Shown in pieces: positions 25,533 to 33,607 of a stretch of DNA of 39,007 nt (position 1 is the stretch's first letter; each line of letters begins with the position of its first letter). The notes below the pieces were generated by a model. The model ran no database searches. It was not told the origin of the DNA and saw only the letters and a list, made by a program, of their open reading frames with translations. The stretch covers positions 1 through 39,007 of the forward strand of contig NZ_PYWL01000022.1 of assembly GCF_003049525.1 (NCBI RefSeq). The letters run 5' to 3'. The position numbers were made by a program, and so were the translations under genes. Source of the stretch: Lysinibacillus fusiformis. GTDB taxonomy: Bacteria; Bacillota; Bacilli; Bacillales_A; Planococcaceae.

Positions 25533-26294
25533 CTATAGTCCATATGCAAATCCTAATCCATTCGTCACTGGATTAGTAAACGTTTGACACTTAATATGAT
25601 ATAAAGCTTCTATTATTTCGGGTGTTAAAACTTCCTCGGGCGTACCATGCGCATAAACCTCACCATCTTTTACTGCGTAAAGATAATCACAGTAATGTGC
25701 AGCCATTTCTAAATCATGAAGTGCTGCTAACACTCCAATATTTAAGCTTCTCACACAAGAAAGTATTTCAATTTGATAACGAATATCTAGATGATTCGTT
25801 GGTTCATCTAAGATCATAAATTTAGGCTGCTGGGCAATTGTTCTCGCTAAAATAACCCGTTGCTTTTCGCCACCAGATAATGAAAGGAAACTACGTCCCT
25901 TGTAAGCTTGTAAGTTCGTGCGTGCTAATGCCTCTTCGACAATTTCAAAATCATTTTGATTATCAGACTCTAACATTTTTTTATGAGGTGTTCTGCCTAA
26001 CATCACCATTTGCTGAACGGTTAAATCAAAATGCATTTCATTGAATTGCCCTACCACCCCTAAATGCTGTGAGATTTTCTTTTCTGGGCTTTTCAAAACG
26101 TCTAAATCATCTAAAAAAACCATCCCTTTTTGTGGCACTAAGCTTTTATAAATACTTTTCAGTAAAGTTGACTTTCCGCATCCATTTGGTCCGATTAAGC
26201 CCACAAATTGCTGCTTGTTTACATGAATGGAGATGTTTTTTACAATTTCCTTCTTTCCTATCTTTACTTCTATTTCCTTCGCTACTAATTCCAT
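25533..26294 (-). CDS. ABC importer ATP-binding protein (FecE/FhuC type)
   Basis: A 253-residue nucleotide-binding subunit. Walker A GPNGCGKST (about 35-43), signature LSGGEKQR (about 138-145), Walker B FMILDEPTNHLD (about 157-168) and switch His in ALHDLEMA. Energises the FecCD-type permease encoded just upstream (4-nt gap, GGAGGG ribosome binding site). It is followed 13 nt later by the binding protein. Size and motif spelling are those of iron-siderophore importers. Confidence 0.92.
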   Translation of the reverse strand: MELVAKEIEVKIGKKEIVKNISIHVNKQQFVGLIGPNGCGKSTLLKSIYKSLVPQKGMVFLDDLDVLKSPEKKISQHLGVVGQFNEMHFDLTVQQMVMLGRTPHKKMLESDNQNDFEIVEEALARTNLQAYKGRSFLSLSGGEKQRVILARTIAQQPKFMILDEPTNHLDIRYQIEILSCVRSLNIGVLAALHDLEMAAHYCDYLYAVKDGEVYAHGTPEEVLTPEIIEALYHIKCQTFTNPVTNGLGFAYGL

Positions 26295-26298
26295 TGTT

Positions 26299-27378
26299 CT
26301 ACCCTCCGAAGTTGTAACCTTTTTTTACAATCATATAGATAAATAATGGTGATCCAATGACAGAAGTAATGATGCCAATCGGTAGTTCAACATTCTCGAT
26401 CAATGTTCGAGACAAAATATCTGCCCATATCATGAAAAGTCCTCCTAAGAGTAACGTTCCTAGCATTAATCGTTTATGATCCGCCCCGAAAATCCCTCTC
26501 GTAATATGTGGAATAATTAAGCCAACAAAACCAATCATACCTGCATAAGCAACCATCGTTCCTGTTATTAGCGATGTGAGAATCATATACAATTTACGGT
26601 AAACACTTAAATTGATACCTAATGTGATAGCAGATTCATCTCCAAGTAACATCGTATTCAGCACTCGATGTTGAAAAAGAAATAATGCAGCTCCTAATAC
26701 GATGACGATTGCTAAAATCGGTGTTTTATCCCAGCTTGCAGAGGCTAAACTTCCCATAGACCAAAAAGTAACGGTTTTTATGCCCTCAGCATTATTGGCA
26801 AAAAAGATAATAAGACTTGAAAATGAGCTACATAATGCACCTATCACAACACCAGATAAGACGAGCTTTACCGATGTTGCTTTACCACCAATACTAGATA
26901 AAATTAGCACGGCCATAGAAGTAAGCATGGCTCCTGCAAATGCGCCAAAGGCAACCCCGAATTGTGCCAGCAATGCACTGCTGCCAAAGCCAACTAAAAT
27001 GGCAAAGGTTGCACCCAATGATGCCCCTGAAGAAATACCAAGTATGTATGGATCAGCAAGAGGATTTTGTACAACTGCTTGCATCACAGCCCCACATAAA
27101 GCAAGTCCAATACCGATGAGCAGTGCAAAAATAACACGTGGCATTCTGACCTGTAAAATAATATTCAAATAGGACTCACTATCCACACTATCGAGTGTGC
27201 CAAACTTTCCATTAGATACAGCATGCAACAAGATATCCATTGATTGCTTGAAGGGTATACTGACCTGACCAATTGATACAGAAAAAACGGCAGATATTAT
27301 AATGGAGCCGATTAATAGCAAGATGATGACATAATATATATTGCCCATCCCTATTCTGTTAGCTTCCTGATTATCCAA
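26299..27378 (-). CDS. ABC importer permease (FecCD family)
   Basis: A 359-residue integral membrane protein with about 10 hydrophobic helices, starting near LLLIGSIIISAVFSV (about 16-30). Family marks include VRMPRVIFALLIGIGLALCGAVMQAVVQNPLADPYILGISSGASLGA (about 78-124) and GFVGLIIPHITRG (about 286-298, contact loop to the ATPase). Only one permease gene is present, so the transporter is probably a homodimer. The start is TTG 27376-27378 with GAGG 7 nt upstream. First gene of the operon, preceded by a Fur box. Confidence 0.92.
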   Translation of the reverse strand: MDNQEANRIGMGNIYYVIILLLIGSIIISAVFSVSIGQVSIPFKQSMDILLHAVSNGKFGTLDSVDSESYLNIILQVRMPRVIFALLIGIGLALCGAVMQAVVQNPLADPYILGISSGASLGATFAILVGFGSSALLAQFGVAFGAFAGAMLTSMAVLILSSIGGKATSVKLVLSGVVIGALCSSFSSLIIFFANNAEGIKTVTFWSMGSLASASWDKTPILAIVIVLGAALFLFQHRVLNTMLLGDESAITLGINLSVYRKLYMILTSLITGTMVAYAGMIGFVGLIIPHITRGIFGADHKRLMLGTLLLGGLFMIWADILSRTLIENVELPIGIITSVIGSPLFIYMIVKKGYNFGG

Positions 27379-27411
27379 AATGTCACCTCAATTATCCAAA
27401 TTATCTCAAAT

Positions 27412-27430
27412 GATAACGATTATCATTATC
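27412..27430 (-). promoter_or_regulatory. Fur box of the iron importer operon
   Basis: On the minus strand the 19-mer GATAATGATAATCGTTATC differs from the classic Fur consensus GATAATGATAATCATTATC at one position. It lies 34 nt upstream of the permease start. Iron-loaded Fur should repress the importer. Confidence 0.9.
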
Positions 27431-27564
27431 ATTTTACATTTCGTATTGTAAGGGATAATCTAAGGAAAAACAACAGGAAAATTTTTTTTATTAGATTTTT
27501 TTATTAAAAAACACAAAAAACTAGCTCTCCATTTTTTAACTGCAGACTGGTAAAGGGCCGACAA

Positions 27565-27598
27565 ATAAAAAAATAACACCCTTTGCTGAGTGTTATTT
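27565..27598 (-). terminator. Terminator of the small anchored-protein gene
   Basis: On the minus strand a 9-bp stem (AAATAACAC / GTGTTATTT) with a 10-nt loop is followed by seven T. It overlaps the stop codon of the gene. Confidence 0.8.
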
Positions 27599-28129
27599 AT
27601 CATATAAATCTGCTTTTAAATTGTGTTCAATATAAGCTCGCTCCTCTTCGGGTCTCAATAGACGCGTCGCTCTTCCTGAATTTCTTGATTCTTCGCCACC
27701 TTGCATCTCCCAAATTGCGTTATGATCCTCTACAGCATGAGAAAAATCACCCTTCGACCATCTTTCCAATATTGAAATGTAAAGTTCTTTATATTTATAA
27801 TCGTTCATTTTGCATACAGCCAACAATCGATCAACTTTTTCTTGTGTGATTTCAGTGTGGCCCCATTTTACACTAGCTTCAACTTTTTGGTGGGACATGT
27901 TATGAATGGCTTCGTTTACTTTGTGTTCTATTAAATTGTCAGGATAAAGCAATTCTTCTTTTGTAACAGGTTTACTTTCAAGAATTACACCATCATTTTC
28001 AACAATTGCTTTTTCTTTTTCAGGGACAGGCTTCTCCATATGTTCAGTGGATTTAATATAACCAAATGCTCCACCGAAAATGATGAAAATGACAATGATA
28101 CTGATAACCGATTTTGTTGTTCTCTTCAT
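27593..28129 (-). CDS. Small membrane-anchored protein of unknown function (DUF6241-like)
   Basis: A 178-residue protein with one N-terminal membrane segment (about 8-24, VISIIVIFIIFGGAFGY) and an extracytoplasmic charged body. The C-terminal half (about 80-170: MSHQKVEASVKWGHTEIT..., YKELYISILERWSKGDFSHAVEDHNAIWEMQGG..., EEERAYIEHNL) resembles a small Bacillales family that I recall as DUF6241. Its role is unknown. The start ATG has GAGGGG about 8 nt upstream. It is flanked by its own terminator and by about 350 bases of non-coding DNA, so it appears monocistronic. Confidence 0.65.
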   Translation of the reverse strand: MKRTTKSVISIIVIFIIFGGAFGYIKSTEHMEKPVPEKEKAIVENDGVILESKPVTKEELLYPDNLIEHKVNEAIHNMSHQKVEASVKWGHTEITQEKVDRLLAVCKMNDYKYKELYISILERWSKGDFSHAVEDHNAIWEMQGGEESRNSGRATRLLRPEEERAYIEHNLKADLYDK

Positions 28130-28479
28130 GTTATAACCCCTCAGTAATTTTTTATCATTATATATTGGTTTATATTATGCAATTAGGATAATAATAACAG
28201 AAAGTTGTAACAGGGTTCAACATCTCTAAAACGTAGAGTACCTACACAATTGCATTAAATCAAGTCATAGTTCATCAAATGCTATCACATGATTATAAGT
28301 AATATCCTCAACATTTATTACTTGGATTTCAGTGCAATCTATCATCTAAAAAGTATTGATAGGCAAAGTTAAGCAACAAAAAAACCACTTCTCTTGTTTA
28401 CCGAGAAGTGGTTATTGTGATTGAAATTAATTATTTACATGACCAGTAATTATTTCACAAGATGGAAGTGAATAATCCC
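28130..28479. other. Intergenic region between groEL and the small anchored-protein gene
   Basis: About 350 bases. The only clear element is the groEL terminator at 28376-28412. The rest (28140-28370) should hold the promoter of the downstream minus-strand gene, but I see no consensus hexamers worth calling and no open frame with a ribosome binding site. Confidence 0.6.
28376..28412 (-). terminator. Terminator of groES-groEL
   Basis: On the minus strand a perfect 10-bp stem (ACCACTTCTC / GAGAAGTGGT) with a 9-nt loop is followed by seven T, about 70 nt past the groEL stop. Confidence 0.92.
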
Positions 28480-30114
28480 TTACATCATTCCTGGCATGCC
28501 GCCCATTCCACTCATATCTGGCATACCTGCGCCAGCTGGTTCTGGAATGTCTGCAACTACTGCTTCTGTTGTTAAGAACAGTGCAGCTACAGAGGCAGCG
28601 TTTTGTAGAGCTGAACGAGTTACTTTCGCTGGGTCTACTACGCCTGCTTCCATCATGTTTACCCATTCGCCTGTTGCTGCATTGAAACCAATGCCAATTT
28701 CTTCACGTTTTAGGCGATCCACGATGATAGAGCCTTCAAGACCTGCGTTGTTAGCAATTTGGCGAACTGGCTCTTCTAAAGCACGAAGGACGATTTTCAC
28801 TCCTGTTGCTACGTCGCCTGCTTCAGATTCAGCCACTTTTTCAACTGCTGCATATACGTTAAGAAGTGCAGTACCACCACCTGATACGATCCCTTCTTCA
28901 ACAGCTGCACGTGTTGAGTTTAAAGCATCTTCAATACGAAGTTTACGCTCTTTAAGCTCTGTTTCTGTTGCAGCCCCTACTTTAATAACTGCTACACCAC
29001 CTGCTAATTTCGCAAGACGTTCTTGAAGTTTTTCTTTATCGAATTCTGAAGTTGTTTCAGCAAGTTGTGCTCGGATTTGGCCAATACGTGCTTCGATTGC
29101 ATCTGCACCGCCTACACCTTCAACAATTGTAGTATTGTCTTTTGTCACAACTACTTTTGCAGCACGACCAAGTGAAGAAATATCAGCTGATTTTAAGTCT
29201 AAGCCTAATTCTTCTGTAATCACTTGTCCACCAGTTAAGATAGCGATATCTTCTAGCATTGCTTTACGACGATCACCAAAACCTGGTGCTTTTACTGCTA
29301 CAGCATTGAATGTACCACGAAGCTTATTCACAACAAGTGTTGCAAGTGCTTCTCCTTCAACGTCTTCAGCAATCATTAAAAGTGGACGACCTTGTTGTAC
29401 CACTTGTTCTAATAATGGTAATACTTCTTGGATATTTGTAATTTTTTTATCTGTAATTAAGATATATGGGTTATCTAGAACTGCTTCCATTTTATCTGTA
29501 TCTGTTACCATGTAATGTGACGCATAGCCACGGTCAAATTGCATACCTTCTACTACATCAAGCTCTGTTGTGAAGCCTTTAGATTCTTCAATTGTAATAA
29601 CACCATCATTACCTACACGCTCCATCGCTTCAGCAATAAGTTGTCCAACTTCATCATCAGCAGCTGAAATAGCAGCAACTTGTGCGATTTCATCTTTATT
29701 GCTTACAGGTCGAGAAATCGAGTGTAATTCCGTTAATGCCGCAGCAACAGCTTTATCAATACCTTTACGGATACCTACAGGGTTTGCGCCAGCTGTCACA
29801 TTTTTCAAGCCTTCACGAATAATTGCTTGTGCTAGAACTGTTGCAGTAGTTGTACCATCACCAGCGATTTCGTTTGTTTTAGAAGCAACCTCAGCTACTA
29901 ATTTTGCTCCCATGTTTTCGTATGGATTTTCCAGCTCGATTTCTTTTGCGATTGTCACACCATCATTTGTAATCAATGGTGAACCAAATTTTTTTTCTAA
30001 TACTACATTACGCCCTTTTGGACCTAATGTTATTTTTACCGCATTTGCTAATTTATCTACACCTTGTAACATTAATGAACGAGCGTCTTCTGAGAATTTA
30101 ATATCTTTTGCCAT
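28480..30114 (-). CDS. groEL: Chaperonin GroEL (Hsp60)
   Basis: A 544-residue group I chaperonin that folds proteins inside the GroES-capped ring. Typical segments are AKDIKFSEDARS at the start, VTLGPKGRNVVLEKKFG-like region (about 27-45), the ATP-site GDGTTTATVLA (about 86-96), AAVEEGIVSGGGTALL (about 404-419) and the Gly-Gly-Met tail GMGGMPGMM. Full length. Start ATG has AGGAGGG 9 nt upstream. It follows groES by 128 nt, longer than usual, with a small palindrome in between. Heat control comes from the CIRCE element before groES. Confidence 0.99.
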   Translation of the reverse strand: MAKDIKFSEDARSLMLQGVDKLANAVKITLGPKGRNVVLEKKFGSPLITNDGVTIAKEIELENPYENMGAKLVAEVASKTNEIAGDGTTTATVLAQAIIREGLKNVTAGANPVGIRKGIDKAVAAALTELHSISRPVSNKDEIAQVAAISAADDEVGQLIAEAMERVGNDGVITIEESKGFTTELDVVEGMQFDRGYASHYMVTDTDKMEAVLDNPYILITDKKITNIQEVLPLLEQVVQQGRPLLMIAEDVEGEALATLVVNKLRGTFNAVAVKAPGFGDRRKAMLEDIAILTGGQVITEELGLDLKSADISSLGRAAKVVVTKDNTTIVEGVGGADAIEARIGQIRAQLAETTSEFDKEKLQERLAKLAGGVAVIKVGAATETELKERKLRIEDALNSTRAAVEEGIVSGGGTALLNVYAAVEKVAESEAGDVATGVKIVLRALEEPVRQIANNAGLEGSIIVDRLKREEIGIGFNAATGEWVNMMEAGVVDPAKVTRSALQNAASVAALFLTTEAVVADIPEPAGAGMPDMSGMGGMPGMM

Positions 30115-30216
30115 GAGAATTTACCCTCCTGAAATGGAATATTCGTTAAGCTTCTTCAATATATTTATATCAATTTCATCTTATTGTCACTTTTCGATCA
30201 AGAAACAATAAGCATT

Positions 30217-30233
30217 CACCTTAATTTAAGGTG
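30217..30233. repeat. Palindrome in the groES-groEL spacer
   Basis: CACCTTAATTTAAGGTG is a perfect palindrome with 8-bp arms around one base. It lies 10 nt after the groES stop in the transcript. There is no T-run, so it is probably an mRNA processing or stabilising hairpin rather than a terminator. Confidence 0.6.
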
Positions 30234-30242
30234 CATCAAATA

Positions 30243-30527
30243 TTATTCAATAATTGCAAGAATATCGCTTTCGCGTAAAATTAGGTATTCATTACCTTCA
30301 AATTTAACTTCTGTACCAGCGTATTTAGAGAAAATAATGTGGTCGTCAACTTTAACGTCAAGCTCTACACGTTGTCCGTTCTCTAAAACACGACCTGTCC
30401 CAACTGCTACAACTTTACCTTCTTGTGGTTTTTCTTTTGCAGAGTCAGGTAGTACAATACCGAATGCAGATTTTTCTTCTACCTCGATTAGTTCAATTAC
30501 AATACGATCTCCTAGTGGTCTTAACAA
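30243..30527 (-). CDS. groES: Co-chaperonin GroES (Hsp10)
   Basis: A 94-residue GroES beginning LRPLGDRIVIELIEVEE, with the mobile loop around KSAFGIVLPDSAKEKPQEG (about 17-35) that docks on GroEL. The end YLILRESDILAIIE is standard. The start is TTG 30525-30527, with AGGAGG 9 nt upstream, and gives the exact family length; longer readings run through the promoter leader. CIRCE lies 39 nt upstream. Confidence 0.97.
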   Translation of the reverse strand: MLRPLGDRIVIELIEVEEKSAFGIVLPDSAKEKPQEGKVVAVGTGRVLENGQRVELDVKVDDHIIFSKYAGTEVKFEGNEYLILRESDILAIIE

Positions 30528-30565
30528 GTGAAACAACCTCCTAATAATAATAATTGTTGAATTTA

Positions 30566-30592
30566 TTAGCACTCTATAACATCGAGTGCTAA
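30566..30592. promoter_or_regulatory. CIRCE element (HrcA operator) of groES-groEL
   Basis: Perfect consensus arms TTAGCACTC and GAGTGCTAA are separated by exactly 9 nt. The HrcA repressor binds this element and is released on heat stress. It lies just downstream of the promoter and at the start of the leader. Confidence 0.98.
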
Positions 30593-30602
30593 CACAATTA
30601 TT

Positions 30603-30631
30603 ATGATAATCAATCACACTTTTTTTTGCAA
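30603..30631 (-). promoter_or_regulatory. Sigma-A promoter of groES-groEL
   Basis: On the minus strand, -35 TTGCAA (30626-30631), a 17-nt spacer and -10 TATCAT (30603-30608). Transcription would begin near the upstream edge of CIRCE, the usual geometry for HrcA control. Confidence 0.75.
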
Positions 30632-30695
30632 GTCAGAACTTCGAAAAATTTTGTTTTCTTTCCATATTCATCTACAATAGAAAGGAAGCCTATGA

Positions 30696-31460
30696 ATGGA
30701 AAGGATTTTGACTGTGACTAATTCTCCAAAAGTAACAAAACATAAAAAAACAGCTCTATATGTTTTACTGATTTATATCCTCATGCATATCTCAAGCAGA
30801 TGGTTGCTCTTACCGTTTCACAAGCTGGTTATGAAGATGACTGGCCTAGCTTCTGAGCAAGCAGCACCAATAACTCAAGGATGGTATATTGCGCTTAGCT
30901 TTGCCGTGGCGCTCATTTTAAGTTTAATCTTAACATCCCGTGATAAAGCCTTTTGGAACGTTTATCAAGGAAAAAAAGAAACGATACCACTCACAATTGT
31001 TTGGGGTATTCTTGGTTTCTTCCTTGTATTTTTCGGTCAAATGATTGGAGCAGCTATTGAAATGGCGGTTTTTGGTATTGAAGGAGGTTCCCAAAATACC
31101 GCTGATATTGTCGCTATAGCTAAAGGAGCTCCTATTGCCATATTAGCGATCGTTGTATTTGGTCCCATTTTAGAAGAGTTCGTCTTCCGTAGAGTTATAT
31201 TTGGATCACTTGTCCAAACAACAAACTTTTGGGTGGCGGCAATAGTAAGTGCTATATTCTTTGCGATTATCCACTTCGACTTCTCCCATATTTTACTTTA
31301 TACAATTTGTGGTTTGATCTTCGCCTTTTTATATCACAAAACAAAACGTATTTGGACTTCCATTATTGCACATGTCATGCTGAATGGATTTGTGACACTT
31401 GTACAATTCTATGCAGAACCATTGCAAAAGTTTCTTCAAGAACTAGAAAAAATGCAATAA
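30696..31460 (+). CDS. ydiL: CPBP family intramembrane metalloprotease, YdiL-like
   Basis: A 254-residue membrane protein of the CAAX protease/bacteriocin-processing (CPBP, Abi) family with about 7-8 hydrophobic helices. The three catalytic motifs are intact: EExxxR (Glu160, Glu161, Arg165 in LEEFVFRRVIFG), FxxxH (His193 in FFAIIHF) and HxxxN (His226, Asn230 in AHVMLN). It stands divergently next to groES, as ydiL does in B. subtilis. Substrate unknown; family members process peptides or confer bacteriocin immunity. Start ATG with AAAGGAAG upstream; a bidirectional terminator follows. Confidence 0.9.
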   Translation: MERILTVTNSPKVTKHKKTALYVLLIYILMHISSRWLLLPFHKLVMKMTGLASEQAAPITQGWYIALSFAVALILSLILTSRDKAFWNVYQGKKETIPLTIVWGILGFFLVFFGQMIGAAIEMAVFGIEGGSQNTADIVAIAKGAPIAILAIVVFGPILEEFVFRRVIFGSLVQTTNFWVAAIVSAIFFAIIHFDFSHILLYTICGLIFAFLYHKTKRIWTSIIAHVMLNGFVTLVQFYAEPLQKFLQELEKMQ

Positions 31461-31496
31461 ATTTTTGTAAAGCTCTATAAAGTTGTCAAAAATACA

Positions 31497-31530
31497 AAAG
31501 CTCGGTGCCTTTATGTAGGCACCGAGCTTT
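31497..31530. terminator. Bidirectional terminator between ydiL and tatC
   Basis: A perfect 13-bp stem (AAAGCTCGGTGCC / GGCACCGAGCTTT) with an 8-nt loop has T-rich flanks on both strands. It serves the converging ydiL and tatA-tatC units. Confidence 0.9.
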
Positions 31531-31535
31531 ATCTA

Positions 31536-32360
31536 TTACTGTTTATTCAATTCTTCTATTTGTCGTCGTTGTTGCTCAAGAGCCTCTTCAATCTGGCGTT
31601 TTTGCTCAGCTTCCTGCTCTTCTTTTAATCGAATTTCCTCTGATTTTAAATATTTCCTATAACCAACTCGAGATATCATAATACTAATTTCATACAGGAT
31701 AAATAGGGGCACTGATACCATTAAATGAGACGCCAATTCAGGTGGTGCAATGAGAGCAGCACATACAAATAAACCAAAGTATGAATATTTACGAATACGA
31801 ATTAGTAGATCTGGACTCAATATACCTATCCGTGAAAAGAACAATACTACAATAGGTAATTGGAATAGAAAACCGAATGGTATTGTGAGTTTAAATAAAA
31901 ATGTAAAATACTCATGTATTCCAATTGTTTGCTTAATATCTAAATCATTTGATAAATTCATCATGAATTTGATGACATACGGGAATAATAAAAAGTATGA
32001 AAAAGATAACCCTGCGATAAACAATAAAAATGAATATGGTATATAGCTTAAGGTTGCTCTTCGCTCTACTTCCCTTAATCCTGGACTAATAAATGACCAC
32101 AATTGATACATTAATACTGGCGATGAAAGAATAAATGCAATTAAAAAAACAACTTGAATATAAATTGCTAGTGGTGTTACTACGTCAAATGCATGGAGCT
32201 CAATATTATATTTTGCTCCGGTAGCTTGAAGATATTTAACAAGTGGCTTGGCGACAAAAAAGGCGCCGGCCATAGCGAGAACAAAGAAAACGGCAACAAT
32301 GAACAGCCGTTTTCTTAATTCTTCTATATGCTCAATGACAGTTAGATCTTTTGGATTCAT
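31536..32360 (-). CDS. tatC: Sec-independent protein translocase TatC
   Basis: A 274-residue polytopic membrane protein that recognises twin-arginine signal peptides. It has the family N-terminus (IEHIEELRKRLFIVA, about 9-23), six hydrophobic helices and the PGLREVER motif (about 93-100). A charged C-terminal tail (about 235-274, rich in Glu, Gln and Arg, EEQEAEQKRQIEEALEQQRRQIEE) is predicted coiled coil and longer than in the shortest TatC proteins. It follows tatA by 16 nt, forming a minimal TatA-TatC system like TatAy-TatCy. Confidence 0.97.
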   Translation of the reverse strand: MNPKDLTVIEHIEELRKRLFIVAVFFVLAMAGAFFVAKPLVKYLQATGAKYNIELHAFDVVTPLAIYIQVVFLIAFILSSPVLMYQLWSFISPGLREVERRATLSYIPYSFLLFIAGLSFSYFLLFPYVIKFMMNLSNDLDIKQTIGIHEYFTFLFKLTIPFGFLFQLPIVVLFFSRIGILSPDLLIRIRKYSYFGLFVCAALIAPPELASHLMVSVPLFILYEISIMISRVGYRKYLKSEEIRLKEEQEAEQKRQIEEALEQQRRQIEELNKQ

Positions 32361-32376
32361 TCCTCAACATCCTAAC

Positions 32377-32562
32377 TTACTTATCTAGTTCTTTCTTTTT
32401 CTTGTCATCATCATCTTCGTCGGCTAAACCTTTAGTAGCATTTTTGAATTCACGTAGTGTTGAACCAAATGCTTTACCAAGCTCTGGTAACTTTTTAGGA
32501 CCAAAAATTAGTAACGCGACAACTCCGATAATAATGAGGCTCATAGGACCAATACCGCCCAT
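32377..32562 (-). CDS. tatA: Twin-arginine translocase subunit TatA
   Basis: A 61-residue TatA: one membrane helix (GPMSLIIIGVVALLIFGPKKLPELGKAFG, about 5-33), the hinge FGPKKLPELG, an amphipathic helix with STLREFKNA, and an acidic-then-basic tail (DEDDDDKKKK). It forms the oligomeric Tat pore. An in-frame GTG at 32571 overlaps the AGAGGAGG ribosome binding site, so the start is ATG 32560-32562 (8-nt spacing). A promoter TTAGCA-N18-TAAAAT may lie about 30-60 nt upstream but is uncertain. Cotranscribed with tatC; rex lies 165 nt upstream on the same strand. Confidence 0.95.
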   Translation of the reverse strand: MGGIGPMSLIIIGVVALLIFGPKKLPELGKAFGSTLREFKNATKGLADEDDDDKKKKELDK

Positions 32563-32727
32563 TACAGCCACCTCCTCTTTATATCCATCATTTTAACGCA
32601 TATTTCGCCATTTTGCTAACTAATTATATGTGAAAGTTTTTCGTCACTCTCACTGATTTTACCTTGTTTTATTTAAAATTACTATTTGACAGAAACAGTG
32701 AACTCCACTATAAAATATGTAAAATTT

Positions 32728-33363
32728 TCACACTTCCTGATTCCGAATTAAATAAATAAGCGCTTGCAATTCTACCGATAAATCAATGGTTAAGAGCTGC
32801 ATGCTATCTGGCACCGTTAAGCGCTCGGGCGTAAAGTTTAAAATTCCCTTTGCATTCATAGCCGCTAAACGATCTGCCATTTTTTGCGCAGAGCGTGGTG
32901 ATACTGTTAAAATAGCTAGCTCTGCCCCGTATTCTGCATACTTTTCTTCCAGCAAATCAGGATGAAAAACAGGAATGTTACTAATCATTTTGCCATCCTT
33001 CGGCGCTTTCGAATCAAATGCTACAACAATATGAGTGTTGTGGTTTTTTTGAAAATTATATTTTAATAATGCACTGCCTAAATTCCCCACGCCAATTAAC
33101 GCTACTTTTGTTGTTTCATGTTGATCAAGCGTCTGGCTAAAAAATTGTAATAGATGCTGTACATCGTAGCCATAGCCTTTCTTTCCAAGAGCACCAAAAT
33201 AAGAAAAGTCACGGCGAATGGTTGCAGAATCTATTTTCATCGCTTCACTCAGTTCCTTCGACGAAATACGTTCCATACCTTCTTGTGCAAAGTTTTGAAT
33301 AAATCGATAGTAAAGAGGAAGTCTTTTTGTAGTGGCTTGTGGAATTTTTAATTCTTGTTTCAA
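32728..33363 (-). CDS. rex: Redox-sensing transcriptional repressor Rex
   Basis: A 211-residue NADH/NAD+ sensor. The N-terminal winged helix (about 1-80) includes the recognition segment SSKELSEAMKIDSATIRRDFSYFGALGKKGYGY. The Rossmann domain begins VALIGVGNLGSALL (87-100, GxGxxG), and the end LTIDLSVELQALIYLI is the domain-swapped helix. Rex represses fermentation and respiration genes when NADH is low. Start TTG at 33361-33363 with GGAGGAG 6 nt upstream. I saw no Rex-type TTGTGA-N6-TCACAA site in the window, so its targets lie elsewhere. Confidence 0.97.
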   Translation of the reverse strand: MKQELKIPQATTKRLPLYYRFIQNFAQEGMERISSKELSEAMKIDSATIRRDFSYFGALGKKGYGYDVQHLLQFFSQTLDQHETTKVALIGVGNLGSALLKYNFQKNHNTHIVVAFDSKAPKDGKMISNIPVFHPDLLEEKYAEYGAELAILTVSPRSAQKMADRLAAMNAKGILNFTPERLTVPDSMQLLTIDLSVELQALIYLIRNQEV

Positions 33364-33607
33364 ACTTTCTCCTCCTTAAGATGAAACTCAATCAATTTTA
33401 CTGTACTAATTTTAATACATTTATCCTTAACTATATACAACATTTTTCAATCCACTAGCGTATTTCTCTTTAGTTAATGGCGCTTTGTACGCAGCTAACT
33501 AAAAAGAAATCGTTTCAATCTTACATGACTGCTCGGAATAAGTAAAGCACCGACATTGCATGCAAATCGTTCATCCATTACACTAAGGTAGAATTGAGGT
33601 GTCAAGA

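Noticed and set aside
28427..28666. A minus-strand 79-codon frame within the end of groEL
   Set aside because: It is an out-of-frame shadow of the groEL coding sequence with Ser/Arg-rich low-information content.
32628..32735. Possible Rex operators (TGTGA...TCAC and GTAAAATTTTCAC) around the tatA-rex gap
   Set aside because: Spacing and half-sites do not fit TTGTGA-N6-TCACAA, so Rex autoregulation or control of tat is not supported here.
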